Source of the DNA: CALJFL01 sp963669435 | GTDB lineage: Bacteria > Pseudomonadota > Gammaproteobacteria > Pseudomonadales > Halieaceae | Reading direction: 5' to 3' | Assembly: GCA_963669435.1 (NCBI GenBank) | Contig: OY770025.1 | Span: 4,650,001-4,714,000 of the forward strand | DNA: 64,000 nt | Part shown: positions 36,333-44,098 of the stretch, one piece after another | Layout of the letters: each line of letters begins with the position of its first letter | Numbering within the stretch: position 1 is the first letter of the stretch | Position numbers and translations under genes: made by a program | Notes under the pieces: generated by a model | What the model was told of the DNA's origin: nothing | Database searches by the model: none | Seen by the model: the letters and a program-made list of their open reading frames with translations, nothing else

Positions 36333-37133
36333 TTAGAAGTCTGTCCCGCCATCCACGTTAACAATGGCACCCGTGGTGTAGGCTGCGCGCTCAGATAAGA
36401 GAAAAGCCATCATATCGCCAAGTTCGGCCGGTTTGGCCACGCGTTGCGCGGAAACGGGCATTTTCCACTCTGTGAACAGAATATGTTCAAGCGCCTCCTC
36501 CTCCGGCATGTTGAGGTCTTTTGCTGTCTTTTTGCGAAGCTCGGCCAAGACGCTGGTTTCAACCGCCCCAGGGCATATGCAATTGGCGCGTATGCCATCG
36601 GCGCCATAGGTCTTGGCAACATTCTTGGTAAGGTTGATAAGGCCAGCTTTCAAGGTGGCATAGCCGAACAGGAAGTTTTTGGCGGCGCGCGCCGAATAGG
36701 CTGACGTTGTGACGATGTTGCCACCGCCATTTTTCAGCATATGGGGCAATATGGCCTTGCAGCTTCTGACCTGACTCATCAGAACATTGTTAAAGTTGAT
36801 GAGCCAATCTTCTTCGCTCATCTCCAGCAACGTGCCGTTGTGATCGGTTGAGCCTGGGGTAGCGAGGAGACCACGAATCTCGCCCATGGTGTCTATGGTT
36901 TCAGCGATGGCGTCTTCCAATTCCCCGGGGTTACTGGCATCCGCACCCAGGCCGATCGCTTTCACTCCGTATCGTGTGCTTATTCTGTCGGCTTGCGTTT
37001 GGGATGTTGCGCGGTTTCGACTGATGATCGCAATATTTGCGCCGTCGTTTGCCAGAACTTGCGCGGCTTCCAAGCCCATACCCTTTGAGCCGCCAATTAC
37101 AATGTAATTCTTGCCCCGCACGCCTAGATCCAT
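36333..37133 (-). CDS. Short-chain dehydrogenase/reductase
   Basis: This 266-residue SDR has GGSKGMG (14-20), Ser144 (VTTSAYS) and Tyr158-x3-Lys162 (GYATLKAG). Residues after the Lys (CPGAVETSVLAELRKK) are usual for the classical SDR branch. The N-terminal motif binds NAD(P). The start is ATG 37133, preceded by AGGAAGG at seven bases; the extra 16 residues of the longer frame have no such site. It may handle a sugar or sugar acid of the neighbouring pathway. The sequence alone does not show the substrate. Confidence 0.88.
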   Translation of the reverse strand: MDLGVRGKNYIVIGGSKGMGLEAAQVLANDGANIAIISRNRATSQTQADRISTRYGVKAIGLGADASNPGELEDAIAETIDTMGEIRGLLATPGSTDHNGTLLEMSEEDWLINFNNVLMSQVRSCKAILPHMLKNGGGNIVTTSAYSARAAKNFLFGYATLKAGLINLTKNVAKTYGADGIRANCICPGAVETSVLAELRKKTAKDLNMPEEEALEHILFTEWKMPVSAQRVAKPAELGDMMAFLLSERAAYTTGAIVNVDGGTDF

Positions 37134-37399
37134 GGGATACCTTCCTATAAAACTGAACTGCCGCTGATGTTGAAAATTCATTCATTTTCAAAAAAGGAGG
37201 TCACTGGCTTTCTGTGCTTTTGCCATGTAATTTCCATTTCAACTGAATGTTGAACCAAAAGCTTAATCTGTCACGCTTGTTGCGAGAATTCACATTTTTG
37301 TAAATGGCCCGCCCGGCTCGATTGATGATGTGGAAACAGGTTTTATCAAACCGTGGTGATTGGGAGGTTCGGCAGTGAAGTTGAAAAGCACGATTGACC

Positions 37400-37566
37400 C
37401 ATAACGCCCTTTGGGGCGTTATGGCCCTGCGGGCTTCGTCGCTTTCTTGCTCGGGCTGGGTCGGGTGCGCCCGGCACGATGGACTCGTAACACCCTTTCG
37501 GGGTGTTACGACCCCCGACGGGGGCTTGCCTTCGGCTCGGTCTAAATTCGCCTTGGAGGCGAATTT
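37400..37566. repeat. Array of perfect hairpins next to tRNA-Arg
   Basis: Four perfect inverted repeats lie in this stretch: CATAACGCCC/GGGCGTTATG (37400-37423), CGTAACACCC/GGGTGTTACG (37486-37510), CCCCC/GGGGG (37512-37524) and AAATTCGCC/GGCGAATTT (37544-37566). The first two have similar arms and CT-rich starts of loops. They may be the remains of stable-RNA terminators or REP-like elements, or part of a structured transcript downstream of the tRNA. There is no coding potential. Confidence 0.65.
37467..37480. repeat. 14-bp copy of the tRNA-Arg 3' segment
   Basis: GCGCCCGGCACGAT at 37467-37480 repeats exactly 37654-37667, which is the acceptor/T-arm part of the tRNA-Arg, in the same orientation and 187 bp away on the 3' side of the tRNA. 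This could be a leftover attachment site or a fragment of a lost second tRNA copy. Confidence 0.5.
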
Positions 37567-37605
37567 ATCGAACGGACACGTCCAACTCGGCTGGACACAC
37601 CCAAT

Positions 37606-37647
37606 AAACAAAAAAGCCCCACCCATGGGGTGAGGCTTTTTTGTTTA
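37606..37647 (-). terminator. Rho-independent terminator of tRNA-Arg
   Basis: An inverted repeat around GCCCCACCC-at-GGGTGAGGC with one mismatch is flanked by A-runs on the left and T-runs on the right, so it can work in both directions. Read on the minus strand it falls three bases after the tRNA CCA end and ends in TTTTTTGTTT. Confidence 0.85.
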
Positions 37648-37649
37648 TA

Positions 37650-37726
37650 TGGCGCGCCCGGCACGATTCGAACGTGCGACCGCCTGGTTCGTAGCCAGGT
37701 ACTCTATCCAGCTGAGCTACGGGCGC
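37650..37726 (-). tRNA. tRNA-Arg(ACG)
   Basis: This 77-nt tRNA is read on the minus strand. The acceptor stem GCGCCCG pairs with CGGGCGC, the discriminator is G and CCA is encoded (37650-37652). The anticodon stem CCTGG/CCAGG encloses the loop CTACGAA, giving anticodon ACG, which is converted to ICG to read CGU, CGC and CGA. The T-loop is TTCGAAT. A strong promoter lies just upstream (37739-37767) and a terminator just downstream. Confidence 0.97.
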
Positions 37727-37738
37727 GTGAGGGGGCGT

Positions 37739-37767
37739 ACTATAGGGAGGAAGTCGTTACCAGTCAA
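37739..37767 (-). promoter_or_regulatory. Sigma-70 promoter of tRNA-Arg
   Basis: On the minus strand, TTGACT (37762-37767) and TATAGT (37739-37744) are separated by exactly 17 bp and end 12 bp before the tRNA 5' end. A GC-rich stretch follows the -10, as in stringently controlled stable-RNA promoters. Confidence 0.85.
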
Positions 37768-38026
37768 GGGCTTAGGGGCCAAAACTGCCTGGAATTGTGC
37801 GGCCTTGCCGTGAACCCGGCTGATTCGGCATTTTTGTATAAAATTCAGGCAGTTAAACGGCAATCTTCAGGTCGCTTCAGTTGCTTGGAGGAAGCTTCTG
37901 GCTCGAGCGATAGCAGTATAAACTCAGGTCCTGTATAAGGTGCCTTCGGCGGCGCACTTCCCTGACTAATACCGTTTCTGAGCTGGGTCTCAACGCCACC
38001 AATTTCATCGCAGCAAAGGACTTCAG

Positions 38027-38761
38027 ATGAACCGTTCAGCCCCCCTTTTGCTCTCGGTATTGCTACCAGTGGCCACACCAACCCTGGCCGACGTGATTGG
38101 CGCCAAGCTGGGCGCCAATTACTGGGGCCAGAGTTATGACGCAAGAGCACGCAAAAACGGCGAAATCATCGACCTGGATTCCACCTTCGACATCGACACC
38201 GAGAGCGACTGGCAGCTGTACGCTGCGGTGGAACATCCCATTCCGTTGCTACCGAATATCCAAATCCAACATACACGCTCAACCACGTCCGGTGACGGCG
38301 TACTGTTCGGCACCATCTTTGATGGGATAGTGTTCGAGGGCGAGGTCGACGGGGAGTTGGATCTAACCCACACGGATGCCACCGTGTACTGGGAATTGCT
38401 GGACGGCCCTGTCTCACTCGACCTTGGCATGTCTATCCGCTTCTTTGATGCCGGTGTGGAGCTTATCAACGAGGCCGGAAGGCGCGGCGATCTGGAGATC
38501 GACGATATTGTGCCCATGCTTTACGTCGCGGGGAATACATCGATACCGGGGCTGGACCTGACGATCCGGGTGGACGGGAATTACATCAGTTTCGACGGCG
38601 ACAAGGTGTTCGACATAAAAGGAGGCGTCGCCTGGGAACCTTTACCCCTGCTGGGCGTGGAGCTGGGCTATCGCTATATGGATCTGGACTACCAGGTGGG
38701 TGGCGGCTTACTGGAAGCGACCGCCCAGGGGCCTTACCTGGGAATGTACCTGGACTTCTAG
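38027..38761 (+). CDS. Outer-membrane beta-barrel protein, TIGR04219 type
   Basis: This 244-residue protein has a signal peptide (cleavage near TLA-DV), then alternating strands starting GAKLGANYW and ending in YLGMYLDF with the terminal Phe of outer-membrane barrels. Spacing of strands and the internal WELLDGPVSLDLGMSIRFF resemble the TIGR04219 family common in marine gammaproteobacteria, whose function is unknown. It faces the next gene, a small periplasmic protein, with a 12-bp gap. The 260 bp between it and the tRNA promoter hold no clear gene. Confidence 0.85.
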   Translation: MNRSAPLLLSVLLPVATPTLADVIGAKLGANYWGQSYDARARKNGEIIDLDSTFDIDTESDWQLYAAVEHPIPLLPNIQIQHTRSTTSGDGVLFGTIFDGIVFEGEVDGELDLTHTDATVYWELLDGPVSLDLGMSIRFFDAGVELINEAGRRGDLEIDDIVPMLYVAGNTSIPGLDLTIRVDGNYISFDGDKVFDIKGGVAWEPLPLLGVELGYRYMDLDYQVGGGLLEATAQGPYLGMYLDF

Positions 38762-38773
38762 GTACAGCTGCGC

Positions 38774-39184
38774 TCAGCGGATAAAACCATCCTCTGATTG
38801 CAGATACAACCGAATGGGTACTTTGGAATCTTCGCTGAGGCGAATCAGCAGGCCGTAGTAATCGTTGTCGTAATCATCCACCCATTCGTATTCGAAGTCA
38901 GGAATAATATCGAACTCGATTTCACCGGGCGCCTGCCCCACTACGACAACCTCTTCCATGTCGGACTGGTCGGGCATGGCGGCCTTGGGAATCGCAATTA
39001 CCAGGCGCTGCTTGCCCTCTTCCCCCTGGGTCTCCACTTCACGCACCTCCGCGCCCACGGCACTACCCTTATAGCCCTTCACCAACTCCAACCAGTCGGT
39101 CTCCATCATCGCCTTGTCTTGTGCCAATAGCGCAGTGGATGCGGAAGTGGCCAGAATAGCGGTGGCCAGCAGTAATTTCTTCAC
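38774..39184 (-). CDS. Small periplasmic protein of unknown function
   Basis: This 136-residue protein has a clear signal peptide (MKKLLLATAILATSASTALLAQ) and an acidic mature part with LVIAIPKAAM and a Tyr/Asp-rich stretch VDDYDNDYYG. I recognise no family. The start is GTG 39184. It is monocistronic, convergent with the outer-membrane barrel gene. It could be an envelope-stress or assembly accessory protein, but nothing in the sequence shows this. Confidence 0.75.
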   Translation of the reverse strand: MKKLLLATAILATSASTALLAQDKAMMETDWLELVKGYKGSAVGAEVREVETQGEEGKQRLVIAIPKAAMPDQSDMEEVVVVGQAPGEIEFDIIPDFEYEWVDDYDNDYYGLLIRLSEDSKVPIRLYLQSEDGFIR

Positions 39185-39264
39185 AGTGAAACCTCATTAA
39201 TCATGTGCACAATGTGTCGGCACCTCTGGTTCAAGAATAGACCAGATTCGGCCAGTAGCGAAAG

Positions 39265-40041
39265 CTAAAAAAGGATTCGCAACAGGCCCGCCAGGCTGAC
39301 CAGCAGCAGCGCTGTGCCCAGGTAGCGGAAAAACACCCTGGTATCGGCTTGCAGGGTATAGCGATGAAAACGCAGTCCGATGAAGTGTCCGATCGTCGCG
39401 CAGGGCAATAACCACAGATGGTGTCGCCATTGCAGGTCGATGCCCGTCCACACAAAGGCAACCAGTTTAACCGCCACCAGTATGAACCAGAGTACGAAAA
39501 GTGTATCGCGCAGCTGGTACTTGGTGACGCGACTGGCGGCCACAGGCACCACCAGCGGAGCGGCAATCAATGAAGTGCCACTGACGTAACCGCCGATGAG
39601 CAGGAAAATCGCGTCGACGGTCTTGTTATTACTTTTAAAAGGTCGCGCGAGGATATAGCTGATGGCGTACACCGAGACCATGAAGAAAATAAATCCCGCG
39701 ACAATATCCGCCGGCAAGGTAATAACACCCGCCACGCCAATCAGCTTGGGAATGATCATCAGCGGCAACGAGTAGCGCAGGAACGCCCAGTTCACGCTGC
39801 TTTCCTGTGTACTGAGCTGCTGTTTACGTTCGCGCCAGTGTGACTGTAATACGGTGATGCCGGAAAAAAACAGCAGGTGGATGGAGATTATCGGTAGATA
39901 AACCAGCGGTGCGTTATGCACCATTAACAGGAACGGCAGGGTAAGCACTGCCCCGCCAAAGCCCAGGCCAGAGCGAACAAAGCCGCCCCAGACGAAGAGC
40001 AGGCCAATGGCGATGTACTGCCATACGGCCAGGCCTTCCAT
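39265..40041 (-). CDS. TSUP-family (TauE/SafE) permease
   Basis: This 258-residue inner-membrane protein has about eight hydrophobic segments. The N-terminal GGFVRSGLGFGGAVLTLPFLL and the mid-protein GYVSGTSLIAAPLVVPVAA are the duplicated half motifs of TauE/SafE exporters. These move sulfite, sulfoacetate or other organic anions. The start is ATG 40041, four bases after the stop of the thioesterase gene; the longer frame from 40146 would lie inside that gene. The two genes form a small unit. Confidence 0.88.
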   Translation of the reverse strand: MEGLAVWQYIAIGLLFVWGGFVRSGLGFGGAVLTLPFLLMVHNAPLVYLPIISIHLLFFSGITVLQSHWRERKQQLSTQESSVNWAFLRYSLPLMIIPKLIGVAGVITLPADIVAGFIFFMVSVYAISYILARPFKSNNKTVDAIFLLIGGYVSGTSLIAAPLVVPVAASRVTKYQLRDTLFVLWFILVAVKLVAFVWTGIDLQWRHHLWLLPCATIGHFIGLRFHRYTLQADTRVFFRYLGTALLLVSLAGLLRILF

Positions 40042-40045
40042 CGGT

Positions 40046-40495
40046 CTAGCTGCCCTCCCCCAGTTCCGGCTGGCGTTCGATGATAGCCGCTTTGTACGCG
40101 GAAGGGATGGGTGTGGACTTGCGCGTATCCTTATCGACATACACATGAGTCATACCGCCGCGAGCCAGCAGTACGTCGTTCGCACTGTTGTACAACTCGA
40201 AAGAAGCCTCCGCGCTGGAGTTACCCAGCCGTGAATAGCCCACGCAAACACGCACGTCGTCGTAGGCCTTCACTTCGTCGATATAATCACAGTGGATATT
40301 CACGGCAAAAATAAAACAGGGCGCCTGCTGTGGGTTCATCGCGCTGTAACCCAGCTCTTCCATATAGAAGGAGAGAACCTCATCGGCATAGACCAGGTAG
40401 TTGGCAAAGTACAAATGACCCTGCGCATCCACGTCACTGAAGCGTACTTTGATGACATCACTATAGGGTAAGGCTGAAGGCGTGGCGCCGCTCAT
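40046..40495 (-). CDS. Acyl-CoA thioesterase, 4HBT/YbgC-like hot-dog
   Basis: This 149-residue single hot-dog protein begins with the active-site stretch VRFSDVDAQGHLYFANYLVYADE, in which Asp and the following residues form the 4HBT catalytic motif. It probably hydrolyses short or aromatic acyl-CoA in the cytoplasm. I use ATG 40495, preceded by AGGAT; the frame to 40555 adds residues unlike the family. It precedes the TSUP permease by four bases, which suggests that a released acid is exported. Confidence 0.88.
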   Translation of the reverse strand: MSGATPSALPYSDVIKVRFSDVDAQGHLYFANYLVYADEVLSFYMEELGYSAMNPQQAPCFIFAVNIHCDYIDEVKAYDDVRVCVGYSRLGNSSAEASFELYNSANDVLLARGGMTHVYVDKDTRKSTPIPSAYKAAIIERQPELGEGS

Positions 40496-40657
40496 AGGAA
40501 TCCTCGTCGCTGCTGGCAAAATTTGGCTGGGAGTATATTGCAAGCGCAAGCACAAACACAGAACATTCAGCGGTATACTCTCGCTCGGTTTATGCTCGGT
40601 TCGCTATCGACTCCAGCTCAGACCTAACCCACCAACTGGCCACAGGACACGCGTAAC

Positions 40658-41530
40658 ATGGAGTTCGACACCCTAAAGTACAACGTCAGCGATCATATCC
40701 TCACCCTGACTCTTAACCGCCCCGAGCGCATGAATGCGTTCACCGTGCGTATGGCCAGGGAACTGATCGCCGCCTTCGACGCCGCTGACGCGGACGATGA
40801 TGTACGCGCGATTGTCATTACCGGTGAGGGACGGGCCTTCTGCGCCGGCGCCGACTTGGGCAGCGGTGGAGATACCTTCAATTACGACAGCCAGGACGAT
40901 GGTCACGCCCTGAAGCCCGAAGAAAACATCCGGGATAGCGGCGGCACGGTGTCCCTGCGTATTTTTCAGTGCAAGAAGCCAGTCATTGCCGCAATAAACG
41001 GCGCCGCGGTGGGTGTAGGTATCACGATGACCCTGCCCATGGATATACGCCTGGCCTCGGAAAAGGCCAAATTCGGGTTTGTGTTTGCACGCCGTGGCAT
41101 CGTGCCCGAAGCCGCCTCCAGTTGGTTCCTGCCTCGGGTTGTGGGGATCAGTCAGGCCATGGAATGGTGCGCCCGGGGCCATGTGTTTGGCGCCGAAGAG
41201 GCCCTGGCTGGAGGTCTGCTAAAAGCCGTGTATCCCGAGGAAGAACTGCTGCCCCAAGCCTATGCACTGGCAGCCGAAATTGCCGAAAACACCGCGCCGG
41301 TGTCGATCGCCCTGACCCGCCAGATGATGTGGCGCATGCTCGGCGCCTCCCACCCTATGGAAGCTCACCGGATCGATTCGCTGGCCGTGCACGCGCGTGG
41401 CAAACAGGCAGACTCCAAAGAGGGAATCGATTCCTTCCTGGAGAAACGTCCGGCGCAGTTCAGCGACAAACCCAGCGCCGATATGCCCGACTTCTATCCC
41501 TGGTGGGACGAGCCTGCGTTTCAAGATTAG
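40658..41530 (+). CDS. Enoyl-CoA hydratase/isomerase (crotonase family)
   Basis: This 290-residue crotonase has GEGRAFCAGADLGSG and NGAAVGVGITMTLPMDIRLA as oxyanion-hole segments, and the catalytic loop GFVFARRGIVPEAASSWFLP. It is longer than typical hydratases because of an insertion after the first motif and a C-terminal DMPDFYPWWDEPAF tail, a form seen in many environmental crotonases near fatty-acid genes. It is divergent from the thioesterase gene with a 160-bp promoter region. Its substrate is unknown. Confidence 0.93.
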   Translation: MEFDTLKYNVSDHILTLTLNRPERMNAFTVRMARELIAAFDAADADDDVRAIVITGEGRAFCAGADLGSGGDTFNYDSQDDGHALKPEENIRDSGGTVSLRIFQCKKPVIAAINGAAVGVGITMTLPMDIRLASEKAKFGFVFARRGIVPEAASSWFLPRVVGISQAMEWCARGHVFGAEEALAGGLLKAVYPEEELLPQAYALAAEIAENTAPVSIALTRQMMWRMLGASHPMEAHRIDSLAVHARGKQADSKEGIDSFLEKRPAQFSDKPSADMPDFYPWWDEPAFQD

Positions 41531-41593
41531 GCACAAGCGGGAAAAATCGCGCTACAATAAATTTCACACGACGTACTTTTTGGGGAAGAAGTC

Positions 41594-41863
41594 ATGATCG
41601 GCAGGTTATTCACCATTGCGGTCATTATCGGGGCAGTCTACTGGTACTACACGGGGCCCTACCAGGACCGGGTTAATCCCAGTTATGAGACCAAGCTGAA
41701 GCGCTACGCCGAGGAAATGCGCGAGTGTGTCCGCGGCCTTAACTATGTCTCAGGCGCCACCGGCGCGGTACAGGAGGGCACGCCAGAAGAAATCTGCGCA
41801 GAAAAACACAACCTGTACATGAAAGATGGCAAGTGGCACAGCTACGACGATATCCGCAAGTAG
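41594..41863 (+). CDS. Small single-pass membrane or periplasmic protein, unknown
   Basis: This 89-residue protein has one N-terminal hydrophobic segment (IGRLFTIAVIIGAVYWYY) and a charged C-terminal part with two Cys (MRECVRGLNY and PEEICAEKHNLY). It fits a membrane-anchored protein with a small periplasmic domain and a possible disulfide. GGGGAAG lies before the ATG. It follows the crotonase by about 60 bp and converges with the SGNH hydrolase gene. I recognise no family. Confidence 0.75.
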   Translation: MIGRLFTIAVIIGAVYWYYTGPYQDRVNPSYETKLKRYAEEMRECVRGLNYVSGATGAVQEGTPEEICAEKHNLYMKDGKWHSYDDIRK

Positions 41864-41865
41864 CG

Positions 41866-42546
41866 TTATAACTGAAGCAGACCCCAGTCCTGCAGACGCT
41901 CCATCAACAAGCGATTGAATTCACGGTAACCCGCTGCATTGGGGTGAATTCGGTCTGCGCGGAACGCCTCTTCAGACAATACATCTGCAAATACGTCCGC
42001 GGCCAGTAACAGGTCAAGCTCTTCGGCGAGTTCTTCATAGATCGGCGAGTCTGAGTACAGTCCCGTGGCCGCATGCAGCATGGAAAAGCGCGGCACCGAT
42101 ACCAACACCACCTCGGCGCCGCTCGCCCGCGACTGCTGCACCATGGTGCGCAAGGCATCGCGAACACCTGCCAGTGATAATCCTCGCAAAAAATCATTGC
42201 CGCCCAGCTCAATAATCACCAGTTCGGGTTCAAAGCGCGCCAGTAGATCGGGCAGGCGATGCTGGGCGTTGTGGGCGGTGTCCCCCGGGATGCCGGCGTT
42301 AATCACGTTCCACTGTGACGCGGCCGCCAGCAAGCTGGGCCAGTCTTCACCGCGCCCGGCGCCGGTTCCGAAGGTTACGCTGTCCCCAAACGCCAGCACT
42401 GTGGTACCCGGGGCAAGGGCATCACGGGTAACCTCCTCGCCACAGGCGCTGAGCAGCAGAATGGTGAGTAGGTAAAGAAAAACCTGACGAGGGCGCTGCC
42501 CCAAAAATCCCAATCTACGCAACCGACTTCCCTTTTCTGTCTGCAT
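41866..42546 (-). CDS. SGNH-type lipase/esterase, TesA-like lipoprotein
   Basis: This 226-residue protein has an N-terminal hydrophobic segment ending in the lipobox LLSACGEE. The four SGNH blocks follow: block I AFGDSVTFGTGAG (Ser), the Gly in NAGIPGDT, ELGGNDFLRG (Asn), and DRIHPNAAG (Asp, His). It would be a lipid-anchored esterase, arylesterase or lysophospholipase in the periplasm. The start overlaps the end of the upstream PLP-enzyme gene by 32 bp, so the two may be translated together. Confidence 0.92.
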   Translation of the reverse strand: MQTEKGSRLRRLGFLGQRPRQVFLYLLTILLLSACGEEVTRDALAPGTTVLAFGDSVTFGTGAGRGEDWPSLLAAASQWNVINAGIPGDTAHNAQHRLPDLLARFEPELVIIELGGNDFLRGLSLAGVRDALRTMVQQSRASGAEVVLVSVPRFSMLHAATGLYSDSPIYEELAEELDLLLAADVFADVLSEEAFRADRIHPNAAGYREFNRLLMERLQDWGLLQL

Positions 42547-43870
42547 CGAGATCGGTGAGGAAAGTATCCAGCAAGGCTTTGTCAGCGTGGGGCATCACCA
42601 CCACGTGCGCCAGCGACTTGGGATGGTTGGCCGATGCTTTCACGGTGGCTAATGTCCACTTGTCCTTCAGCTCGCGAGAGAACCGATTGTCGAAGTACAC
42701 CGTGTTTGAGCGTGGGTCGGCAACGATCGGGTTGTATTCGGGAAAGTGATTGGCCATCTCGTCACGCAGGTAGCGCGCGTTTTCCAGGATCATCGGAGCA
42801 TCCCGTTGTTGTATCTGTAGAGCCTCGGCCGTGCAGTAATAATGAAATTCGGCTGGTTTGCTGGAATCGCGCGAGCAGGTAATGGTGCCCGGCACGTGGG
42901 AAATATAGGCCGGGTCGTGCACCGAACGGAACAAGCCACGGAACTCATCAAAATCTTTCTTGCCGGCGATAAACATGCCGGCCGTTCCCGGGTAACCGAA
43001 AAATTTGTGGCAGGATACTGCAATCGAGTCATAACGTTTTTTGTCATCCACCAACTTATGTAAATCGGCGGCATGCTCTGTTACATGCAGGTAGCCGCCA
43101 AACAAGGCGGCATCCAGGTGCATGTAGGACTCACGCCCCGCAAGTGCCGCGTTGATCTCATCAATATCATCGACAGACCCCATTAGCGTAGTACCTATGG
43201 TGGCCACCATAAGCACCGGCGCGTCGGCATTCTCCTTGAGCTTGTTACGTAAGTCTGTCACGTCCATCGCGCCGTTTGCAGTTGTTGCGACCTGCACCTC
43301 CTCCAGCGCCAGCAGGTCTCGAATAATTTGTATCGAATAATGGGCCTCGGTGGTGTAGTAGATCTTCGGCGCCACGCCAGTGCGTGCCTCTAACAGCGTG
43401 CGCCCTACATAGACGCCGTGCATATTACTGTCGGTGCCACTGTGGGATACAAAACCCCAGATGTCGTCGGCCGCAAATCCGAAGCGCAGGCCAAACCGCT
43501 CAATCAAATCGGCCTCCAATATGCGCGTATCGCGATTATCCTGATGGTAGAACGGGTCACCTACATTGTTGTGCGAGCGCGTACCTACCTGGATGCTGGC
43601 CAGTTGCTCCTGCCAACGCAGGAACCCTTCGGGGGCAGGATTCATGTTGCCGGGGTAGCCTAGAAATGTTTTGGGATCATTTGTCTTGAGCCAGTTACGG
43701 CGGTTGTTGATAAATTGCTGCGCGCGGGCATCCGCGATGCTACTTGTCGCAGCGGTAGCCGGATGGGCGGGCTTTGGCGTCGCTTGCACGACCGGTGCAC
43801 ACATTGCTACGCCGGAGGCAGCAGCCACACTGGAGTTAAACAAAAATCTGCGTCGTGACAACATCATCAT
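42515..43870 (-). CDS. Tat-exported PLP-dependent decarboxylase, histidine decarboxylase-like
   Basis: This protein of about 451 residues starts at one of three adjacent ATGs (43870, 43867 or 43864) after GGGGAGA. It begins with a twin-arginine signal (SRRRFLF then a hydrophobic stretch). The catalytic domain follows group II decarboxylases of the histidine decarboxylase branch: His178 in TEAHYSIQ stacks on PLP, Asp253 in HLDAA binds the pyridine, and Lys289 in SCHKFFGYPG forms the aldimine. Export through Tat is unusual for this family but fits a folded, cofactor-loaded enzyme. The substrate may not be histidine. The longer frame to 43951 lacks a ribosome site. Confidence 0.88.
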   Translation of the reverse strand: MMMLSRRRFLFNSSVAAASGVAMCAPVVQATPKPAHPATAATSSIADARAQQFINNRRNWLKTNDPKTFLGYPGNMNPAPEGFLRWQEQLASIQVGTRSHNNVGDPFYHQDNRDTRILEADLIERFGLRFGFAADDIWGFVSHSGTDSNMHGVYVGRTLLEARTGVAPKIYYTTEAHYSIQIIRDLLALEEVQVATTANGAMDVTDLRNKLKENADAPVLMVATIGTTLMGSVDDIDEINAALAGRESYMHLDAALFGGYLHVTEHAADLHKLVDDKKRYDSIAVSCHKFFGYPGTAGMFIAGKKDFDEFRGLFRSVHDPAYISHVPGTITCSRDSSKPAEFHYYCTAEALQIQQRDAPMILENARYLRDEMANHFPEYNPIVADPRSNTVYFDNRFSRELKDKWTLATVKASANHPKSLAHVVVMPHADKALLDTFLTDLDADRKGKSVA

Positions 43871-44098
43871 TCTCCCCTGCCCTGCGCACGTTATTTCTAT
43901 TGGATGCAGGACTGACGCGGCGCACCTGTGAGGCGCTACCGTATTATTCAAAGGTGCCTTAACTATAGTTCAGGCGCTGATTGATTGCATAAATCTCTGA
44001 CGGGGCTGCAATCTTTGCGCCAGTCAGGCGTTGTTGTGAATTGCCTTTCAACTGCCTTTGGTGTGCAATAACGACTTGACCCAAGGGGTATCAACCCT

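Noticed and set aside
37630..37938. Plus-strand frame of 102 codons across the tRNA-Arg region
   Set aside because: It runs through the tRNA, its terminator and its promoter. It is a chance frame.
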